The position numbers were made by a program, and so were the translations under genes. The notes below the pieces were generated by a model that saw only the letters and a list, made by a program, of their open reading frames with translations, was not told the DNA's origin and did not search any database. Positions 26,140 to 35,000 of a DNA stretch of 64,000 bases are shown here, in pieces. Within the stretch, counting starts at the first letter, position 1. Each line of letters begins with the position of its first letter. The DNA is taken from the NCBI GenBank assembly GCA_964629635.1, contig CAZVQS010000001.1, forward strand, positions 124,001 through 188,000, read 5' to 3'. This DNA comes from YC2-FULL-38-9 sp964629635. GTDB taxonomy: Bacteria > Patescibacteriota > Microgenomatia > UBA1406 > GWC2-37-13.

Positions 26140-28260
26140 TTACTCGTAGCGGAGCGCATTTAAGGCCGATATGCGTTTTGCCCGCTGGGCCGGATAGAAA
26201 CCGGTGATGATGCCGACAATAAATGAGGAAAGCATAATAAACACGGTAAGGTACGTCGGCACATACGTCAGATTAAGATATCCCTGCCCGTTCACGACCG
26301 CAATGAGGGAAATACCGAAAGACAGCGCCTTGCCGACAAACGCACCCAAAAGAAGTCCGCCGATGCCGCCTCCCAGACCCATGATCATGGCTTCCGCTAG
26401 AAAGAGGTCCTGTATTTCGTCCGAAACCACTCCCATCGTCTTCATGCCGCCGATTTCGCGCGTACGCTCAAGCAGCGAAACGGTCAGCGTGTTAAACATG
26501 CCCAGAGACGCGACGCCGAGCGCCACCATACCCAATAACCCGAGCACCACCCGCAGGTTCGCAAACAGTGACTCGATCTGCGCGATCGTATCCGCGGTCG
26601 AGTTGGTCTTGAATCCCATCGTCTCAATCTCCTTTCTTGTTTTCGCAAGCAGGTCCTTGTCCGAAAACACCACCTTGATCTGCGAATAGTTCCTTATGCC
26701 GATAAGCTGCGCGTCCTCGAGGGGGATATACATATACTGATTCTCTTCATCGTCCGCGACTCCGGTGATCTTGTAATCGACCGAGCTCGTCAGGACCCTG
26801 CCTTCGATTTCCGGCATGAGGTTTTTCACGACGATAAACTGCACTTTGAACGTCTGTCCGATCGCCTTGGCTTCGGGAATGTTGAGGAGCTTCAGGAAGC
26901 CGGATGACACGACCGCTTCCCCTGCTTTGGGCATGTTTATTTTCAAAACGTCCGTAGTTTTTTTAGTAATCGCCGCTGAGTCGGTCGAGGTAAGGGAAAC
27001 CACTTCAAGCCCGCCCTCGGCGCTTGCAATGACAACCGCATCATAAGTCGCAGCGCTTTCCGTCGCTTCCGGCTGCCCGTTTGATGCAGCAAGAAGCGCG
27101 GACTCGGTTGACTCGCCCAGCACCTCGGCAAAGGCGAGTTTGGGGAGTATCTGCAGGTCTTTTTCCTCCATGCACACTTCTTCCCACCGGTGCCTTCCCT
27201 CACTGTCAAGCGCCGGGCGCAAAGATCCGTCTATGTTTTTTTCGAAAAGGGGCGCCGTCACTTTCACCCACAACCCGAGATATGACCCGTAATAGCTGTC
27301 GTAGGCCCCCCTGCCCTTTTCGTTGAAGGGAGCATATTCGCCGCCCCAATACTCCGTCCCCTGGTACCCTCCCTCGATGCGCGTGACATATCCCGCGACT
27401 TTCGAGCCGGTCGTGCATGACTCCCACGCGGCCGCGGTCACATCGGGCTTGATGTTCACTTCAACATCCCTGATCTTTGCTCCGTATGCGGCACGTTTCA
27501 CGAGCGACTGGGCGCCTGCCACCTGACCGGTTGCAGACGGGAGATAGGATGTGTTTGACGCGAAATACTTCCCTTTTTTCAATTTTATCTTATTCACTTC
27601 AAGATAGGTCTTGGGGACCGCGTATACGACCGTATCGGTATTTGCCTTGTTGTAGCTGATGCGCCCGACAAGCGAAATCAACGGCACGACCTGCTCCACT
27701 TTTTTCATTTTCCTGATTTTCTCGGTCGCCTGGCTGTTCAGACGCAACGTCGTATTCTCGCCGGTTGAAACATCGATCATCTTAAGCTCGTCAAGGCTTG
27801 CCACACGTGAGATGATGAGCCGCTCGATCCCGTAGCCGAGGGAAAGGAGAAACACCACGATGCCGACGCCGACCGACATGCCGAGTATCGTAATGAACGA
27901 ACGTGTTTTTTTCACCATGAGATTCTTGTACGCGAGCTGGATCAGGTAGGACCGCTTAAGCTGGGTGGTGCGGGTTTTTTCGATGGCGTCGACCAGGCGG
28001 CGGTACAGATGGTGGAACCGTTTTACCCATATTCCCTGCATGAGCTTGAATGGGATGCCCAGAAGCGGAACGCGCGCGAATACCGACCAGACTTTCGAAA
28101 ACAGGAACGCAATGAGAAGGATAAAAAACGCGAACATCATGTAGTAGCTTTTGAGCGCATGCGGAACTTCTTTCCGCATTTTCTTCAACGCGGTGATCCA
28201 GCTGGCAGGTGTCAGCAGCCGTTTTAACGAACCCGTAATTCCGGCAATGATATGTTTCAT
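26140..28260 (-). CDS. ABC transporter permease, MacB/FtsX family (operon 2)
   Basis: 706 residues. It differs from the operon 1 permease by an extra N-terminal membrane segment (about residues 38-62) before the conserved LIQLAYKNLMVKKTRSFITI and first core membrane segment (about 120-142). A large extracytoplasmic region follows (about 145-560, with LGESTESA and LGLWVKVTAPLF shared in pattern with its paralogue), then three C-terminal membrane segments with LGMFNTLTVSLLERTREIGG and the tail KRISALNALRYE. The gene directly abuts the ATPase stop codon. It probably works with the giant protein at 29064. Confidence 0.88.
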   Translation of the reverse strand: MKHIIAGITGSLKRLLTPASWITALKKMRKEVPHALKSYYMMFAFFILLIAFLFSKVWSVFARVPLLGIPFKLMQGIWVKRFHHLYRRLVDAIEKTRTTQLKRSYLIQLAYKNLMVKKTRSFITILGMSVGVGIVVFLLSLGYGIERLIISRVASLDELKMIDVSTGENTTLRLNSQATEKIRKMKKVEQVVPLISLVGRISYNKANTDTVVYAVPKTYLEVNKIKLKKGKYFASNTSYLPSATGQVAGAQSLVKRAAYGAKIRDVEVNIKPDVTAAAWESCTTGSKVAGYVTRIEGGYQGTEYWGGEYAPFNEKGRGAYDSYYGSYLGLWVKVTAPLFEKNIDGSLRPALDSEGRHRWEEVCMEEKDLQILPKLAFAEVLGESTESALLAASNGQPEATESAATYDAVVIASAEGGLEVVSLTSTDSAAITKKTTDVLKINMPKAGEAVVSSGFLKLLNIPEAKAIGQTFKVQFIVVKNLMPEIEGRVLTSSVDYKITGVADDEENQYMYIPLEDAQLIGIRNYSQIKVVFSDKDLLAKTRKEIETMGFKTNSTADTIAQIESLFANLRVVLGLLGMVALGVASLGMFNTLTVSLLERTREIGGMKTMGVVSDEIQDLFLAEAMIMGLGGGIGGLLLGAFVGKALSFGISLIAVVNGQGYLNLTYVPTYLTVFIMLSSFIVGIITGFYPAQRAKRISALNALRYE

Positions 28261-29061
28261 TTAGAGATTTAATTTTTTGAGGAACTGGGGATCGCGGACA
28301 TTTGATTCAACAACCCCTTCCCCGATTTCCTTTTTCCCGGCGAACTTTTCCTTCAGCAGATGTTTGTCTTTGACCGCAAACTCCTCAACCACCTCGCCGT
28401 CAAGGATATGGAAAATTTTGGTCGCGTACTTGAGGTATTCAAGGTCGTGGGTGACCATGATGATGGTTTTTCCCTCATCGACCAGCTTCATGAACCGTTC
28501 CAAAAGCTCGCGTCCCGATACCGTATCCAGGTTTCCGGTCGGCTCGTCCGCGATGATGAGGATCGGATCGATCATGAGCGAACGGACCAGGCTGATTTTC
28601 TGCTGCTGTCCGGATGAAAGCTCAAGAGGCATGTATGAGGCCCATTGCCCGAGCCCGATCGAATCGAGAAGCTTCTGGGCTTTTGCGCGGATGTCCTCCT
28701 CCTTCATGTCAAGCAGGCTCAAGGGAAACATGACGTTCTCGATTACATTAAATGAGGAAATCCACAACGGCTCCTGGTAAATCATGCCGACCTTGTCGCG
28801 CCTGAAAAGCCCCCGCTCATCCTCGGTCATCGCATAAAAATCCTTTCCCTCGATCGTGACTTTTCCGCTTGTCGGTTCCTCAAGCCCCGAAAGGGTATGG
28901 AGAAGCGTTGACTTGCCGCACCCTGACGGACCGAATATGATAACGAACTCGCCGTGGTTGATGGTGATGTTTATCCCCTTCAGCACTTCGACGAACCCGT
29001 TCCCGACCGGGAATTTCTTGCGTACGTCTATTATTTCGATCAGCTTGCTGGTGTCTGCCAT
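28261..29061 (-). CDS. ABC transporter ATP-binding protein, LolD/MacB type (operon 2)
   Basis: 266 residues with Walker A GPSGCGKST (about 44-52), Q-loop GMIYQEPLW, an ABC signature changed to LSSGQQQKISLVRSL (Ser in place of the first Gly of LSGGQ), Walker B ILIIADEPTGNLD and switch His in IMVTHDLEYL. A C-terminal extension of about 35 residues is absent from the operon 1 paralogue. It lies 2 bp after the giant gene and abuts the permease gene. Confidence 0.92.
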   Translation of the reverse strand: MADTSKLIEIIDVRKKFPVGNGFVEVLKGINITINHGEFVIIFGPSGCGKSTLLHTLSGLEEPTSGKVTIEGKDFYAMTEDERGLFRRDKVGMIYQEPLWISSFNVIENVMFPLSLLDMKEEDIRAKAQKLLDSIGLGQWASYMPLELSSGQQQKISLVRSLMIDPILIIADEPTGNLDTVSGRELLERFMKLVDEGKTIIMVTHDLEYLKYATKIFHILDGEVVEEFAVKDKHLLKEKFAGKKEIGEGVVESNVRDPQFLKKLNL

Positions 29062-29063
29062 AG

Positions 29064-32000
29064 CTATAGTCCTTTCACTCCTTTCAGGAATCCGAAGGTC
29101 TTGGAAAGGTTGTCAATTACTAAGTTTAACGCGTCTTTGGTCGATTTGGGGGTAATAGTTACCGTGTCGGGCGACTGGCTGATGTTTGCAGCCTTGTCTT
29201 TTGACACCGCGCGCAGGTGGTAGATCTTGGAAGGCGACAGTCCGGTGATCGTCACCACGTGGTTGGTCGTGAGGCTCGTATCCTCCTGGGTGGTCTGGCT
29301 GTAGGTGGTGCCGGTGCCCTGGGCGTACTCGACCTGGGTGGTTGAGGGCTCATCCGTATCCCAGGACACGATGACCTGGGCGCGTGCGTCATCCCCGATG
29401 CCGATGATAGTGCTTTCAACGCTCATGTTTATGATCTCAGGCGGCCGGAAATCGACTGCGGTCTTGACTTTGTAGGGCGGGTACGCGGCCTCGTTCCCTG
29501 CGGAATCGCGCCCTTTGATGACAAGCGTATACTCCGTGTCATCCCTCAGGTTTTTAAGTATTACCTCATGGCTTTTTTTCAGGGCAAGGCTGATCTGATC
29601 CTTTGCGGTCTCTGACTCGCCGGTCGGGTAATAGGTGACGATCGAGGAAAGCGGCGTGTTGGTAGTCCAGAGAAGCCGCAGGGTTGCGGTGGCCATGCCG
29701 GATACCTGCTGCGCCTTGAACGTCATGATCTTGGGAACGGGCAGGGTTTCAAAGACATAATCGTCCCCCGCAAACGTATTTCCTTCGTCGTCCTCCACCA
29801 CGATCCGGTAGTGATAGAGCGCCCCTTCAAGCAGGTTATCCAGCTTTATGGTGTTGGTCGCCTCGCTTTTGCTGACGCCTATTGACACGAGTCCGCCGTA
29901 GGAGAGCGTTTTCCCGAATTCGATCCGCGCCTTGATGCCGTTTTTGCTCGTAAAGGTAATATAGGCGGTATGGATGCTGATGTCTGACGCCTTCACGCCC
30001 GATACAAAGGGCGCGGGATTGGTGGTGAATGACATCTCGTCGCTTGACCCCTGGTTTCCGTCCTCGTCAGACCAGAGCATTTTGTAATAGTAAGTAGTAC
30101 CCGGATTCAAGCCGATCAGGTTGATGCTGTGGCTCGTCACCTGTTCGGAGGATCCCACTTCGCTCACGTAATCCCCCGGCTTTGTGCCGTACTTCACGAA
30201 CGAGTTCGCGGTGCGCGATGTGGCCCACTGGATAAGACTGGACTTTGTTTTTACGGTTGCCGACTGGCTGCCGACAAGCTCCGGAGCAACGAGCCAGCGG
30301 CCGGACGGCTCCATCGAAACAGTCGTTGAGGGGCCGGAGCATTGGTTAGTCGAGGCACAGGCGGTGATACAGAGGAAATATTCCTTGGATTCCAGATCCG
30401 TCTCCCCGATTGAGGTAACGACATAGGAGTTGCCCGCGGTCGACCCTACCTTCGTATAGGAAGCCATATCGGTCGAACATTCCACATCGTCCTCTGACAC
30501 ATACACCTCATAGCGGTCAAACGCAGACCCTTTTTCGGTGGGCGCATCCCAGGTCAGGCCGACGCGATATTTTTTCGTCGCGCGGATCGAGTTATCGAAT
30601 GCCTCTGGCGCGAGAGGCGTACCGGGGGCTGTGACCGACACGTTGAACGCTTTTTCCGCATACGCCGCGTAATTCACGTTGTTCGCTTCATCGACCGCAA
30701 CCACATAGAACATATTCTCCCCGTCGTGAACGCCGCTTATGTTGTTGACCAGTTTCGCGGAGGTCGTTGAGATGTTTGAAACATTCGGCTTCTCGCCTAC
30801 CGAATACCGGTACTCCTTGATGCTTCCGCGGAACGTGGATGGCTCATCCCAGGTGAAGCTGAATTTGTTTGCAGCCGCATTGCTTGTATCAACCCCGAGA
30901 TTCCGGGGAGGTGAAGGAGCAACGTTGTTGAAACTGAAATTGACCGGCGTCACCTCCGACACATTCCCTGCAGAATCGTCAGCCTTGAGGTACAGAGTGT
31001 TCGGTCCGACTGCATACGCCGTTATCCCGGTCAGGGTACACATAAGTTCGCTGCATGTTCCGGTAAACGGCTGATACTGGGAAAGTTCGCCGGAAGCCGT
31101 ACCGGTTTTGTAGTAGTACCTGAACAGGCCCGAGGCAGTGCTGTTTTTCAGAGGGTCAGATGTCGGTATCCAGCTGAATGTGAAATTATTCACGGCCGTG
31201 AATCCGCTCGGAAGCACTGATACGTTTTCATTTGCGATTGTTGTCGGTGGCGTGGGATCGTACCGATAATGGAACGGTATCCAGTGGGTGGGACTGATGT
31301 TGCCCGCATTATCGACCGTTTTGATTTTCAGATAATACTCCCCGTCAGCACTTCCGTCAGTTGCAAGAGTCGCGCTGAAACTGGCGGTTGCAACGAGCGT
31401 CCCCGACTCGGTGGCATCGGCGTTGATATCGCGCGTAAGCAACACATAATACCCGGATACCCCTGATCCGGTGCCATCCGATGCACCGCTCCACTCAAAA
31501 TAGGGATGATTATGAGAATACCAGGTGTCTGCGGATAGAACTGCAGATTTGGTAGAGGTATTATAAGAGGTTAACATGCCGGGATTTGAGGGCGGCGTTG
31601 AGTCGTTATAATAGTTCACATTGAGATTCGCGATTGAAGGAGAATACATCCCCTCTTCCGAAGTAAGAATAGTTTTTACCTGAATGTAACGGGCTACCGC
31701 CGAATTCACGTTGGTTTCATATACATCGGATGAAGACTGCTTCAAGTTTGTCGCCGGAGACCACAAACTCCAGGATGCGCTATCTGTTGACGTGCGTGTT
31801 TCAAAAGCAACGGACGTGCCTGATGGTGAAGCGACTGTTGCGGACAAACCCGCGAACGCATAAGGATGGTCCAGTTCCAAAGGTTTAGCTACATACGTCC
31901 CTTTCTGGGTATACGCGGTTGTCGCCGTGGGGATGTTGTATTTCCACATGACGTATGAGGCATTTCCCTGAAGCATATAAATGCTGTTGCCCGGCCCTTT

Positions 32001-35000
32001 AACCATTGCCCCTCCGCCTGAAATGTGCGATTGGGCGTTTATACCGCGGTAATAGGTATCTGTTGCTATGTCATATATGTACATCTGCGTATTCATAAAG
32101 CCGGTGGTCAAATAGATCCTGCCGTCATGGATAACGGAGCCTGAACCCTGGTATACCTGTTCAGGTACGAGAGCCCGGTACATCCAGGTCGACGAGTTGA
32201 TATGGTAACGGTAAAAATAGTTGGAGGCGTTCCCTCTGAATATGTACAGGTACTGATCCGTGCCCTGCTGCTGAAACGTCATGGATGCCCCCAGACTGGT
32301 GCCGCCGTTGACGCTTCCTATCGCTAATGGTATGGTGGCAGATTCAGTCGCCCATGTGCCCTCATCATTCTCCCCAAGGGTATATTTATAGAGCTGGGAT
32401 GTATTGGCGCCACGCAGTACATATATCGCTCCCGTCCCGTCATAGACTGCGCCCTGGTTCCCCGCATTACTGATGGTATCCGGAGCATCAGCCAGCTCCT
32501 TCCATGCGGTATTTCCCGGATCGTACCGGTACAGTTTTTTACTGTTGTGTCCGCAGACAACATAAAGATCGGTCCCCGTATGCACGATGTTCCCGTAAAA
32601 GAAACAGGGAACGTTCGGGAGCTGCGTCCAGAGTTTGCTTGAGACCTGATACTTGTTGATATAACTGGTTCCCCCTTGCGCCATATAGATCGCATCTGCA
32701 CCGTCAAACGCAAGCGCGGTTCCCGTATTCACCTGGTGCGTAAGACGTTCGCCGTTGCTGGTGTAAAGCCGGTCCTGGGGCAGTATGGACGTGCTGGGAT
32801 AATACGAATGCGTTTCCGCATCAAATCTCGCAATGCTCATCTGATTTTCTCCCGTGATGAGATACGCGTATCTGCTCCCGTCATAAGCCACTGCACCGGT
32901 CCACATCCAGAATTCCGAATCGGTCTGTACATTCTCCCAGCGGTCCCCGGTCCTGCTGTACCGCCACACGTAGTTTTTGCGTTCGTTGGTTGCCTGAATA
33001 TTTACGGACGTGAAGGCATAGAGAAAATCACCCTTCATAAACATGTTATTGCTCGAATATGCGATGGAATGGGGAGGAAGCGCTGGAGACGTTACCGTAT
33101 TATCCCAGACATCATTTGCTATCGAGTATTTGGCAAACCCCGTGCCGTTACCCGCCAGATACCAAACGTATCCGCTCGCACTGTCATATGCCAGTCCGGA
33201 ACCATAATATGCGCTGTACGGAGCGGATGCTTTTGGAACCCAGGTGTTAGCCTGGGATCCGGTCAAATAATAGGCATAGAGATCATCTGATCCTCCCCGT
33301 ATCGCATAAATCACGTCATATCCGTCCTTGTCTTTTCCTTTTATCATAACGCCACCGTATGAAAACGGATTTGCCGGCTGTGCGATTTCCGGAGCGGTTG
33401 CAAAGGTATTTCCCGATATGGAGTATTTCCAGAAATCGACCTGGTTATTTCCCCGGCTGATATAAATACTGTCATTACCGTCAAATACCATGGAAGAGCC
33501 ATAATATGCGCGGGCGGGAAGGTCGGGAAGCTGTGTCCACAGGTTCGTTTCCAGATCAAGCTTGAAGAATGCCTGGGTATCAGCGCCGCGCACCACATAC
33601 AGCGCATTTCCGGCAAGAACCGAAGCGCCGTAGTTCATCCGCGCACCCCACGGCAGCGTCGGCAGGCTTTCGTTTGCCCACGTGCCGTTTGAGGAATGAC
33701 GGAGCATAAGGTTTGTATTCACAGACGGAGATGCACTTTCTTCAGAACCATGCACGGCCGTAGTATATGCAATCCACAAAGGATCATTGCCGTCTACACC
33801 TGCCGCAGAACCGAATACTCCATCCCTTCCCTCACCGGAAGCGTCAGCGGCGGTCTGGCCGCTGCCCTCATCCAAGTGATAGAGACCGAGCGTATTTCCA
33901 TCTGTTTCAAAGGACTCTGTCTGAGGTGCAAAATCTGACGTATACCGGACCGTATTGGAAATTCTTACCTCGTCCATGAACCCGTATACGGAACCGGTTA
34001 TTCCACCCGTTCGATTGTAGCCGATGTACTGGTTGCCGCTTGCCACGAGCGTACCGGTAAGCGCGGTTCGGGTAAAATCCAGCCGTCCGTTTACAAAACC
34101 CTGTGCGACGCCGGTGGATGAATCATAGGTAAGGCTGAAATGATTCCATGTGTTGGGAACCAGGTAGGTTGATCCCGTGTTCGCATAGGTTGTAGCGGAA
34201 GCGGACGTTCTCAGCTGATAGGAAAGATAGTTTTGTCCGCTTGTCACTCCGATTGCAGTCTGCTGCGTGTCGTAACCGCCATAGAGAATCCTCGTGCCGT
34301 TCGTATTCTGGTATTTGAACCATCCCTCAATAGTAACAGCAGATAAACCGTTCAAAGCAGCGGACATATTGGGAAGCCTCACATAATCCCCGCCGTCGAA
34401 ATACACTCCAACTCCGCCCCATTTTACCGCCGAAAATGAATTCGTAATATCGTCCAGGGGTTCGGTGGTTTCATCCGGGTTTCCGTAATACAGATAATAG
34501 TTCGAATCTGAAGTACCCGCGTTTACCGACCGTTTTAATACAAAATAGGTGATGTCCTCATCGACATACTCCCTGTCGATCTCTTCCCATGTATTGCCGT
34601 TATGATAAACAACTCTCCAGTCCTTCCGGTCGGCGCGCAGTTTACCTTCTGCAGCGAGTGTTGCCGTATCCGTACTCACACGGACCATTGCTCCGGCAGT
34701 AGCAGTTATCGAAGGAGATATGATCAGTTGCTGGCGGTATGCATAGGAGCGGTTCCACCAGTCGGAACTTGAAACATATACGGCGCTTTTCGTAGCCTGG
34801 GGATCATCCCATTGCGCCTGTGTGCTGATTGTAGCGGTGGCAACCGGAGAAATCCCTTCGTAGGTAAACGAAAAATCAACGGACGCGGCAGAGTAATAGC
34901 CGGCTTTGTTTTTTGCTTTAATTTTGAGATAGTAAACGGTTCCGGAATCCAACCCCTGTGATACCGAATAACTGCGCCCCTGCTGCGGTATGCCTGCGGT

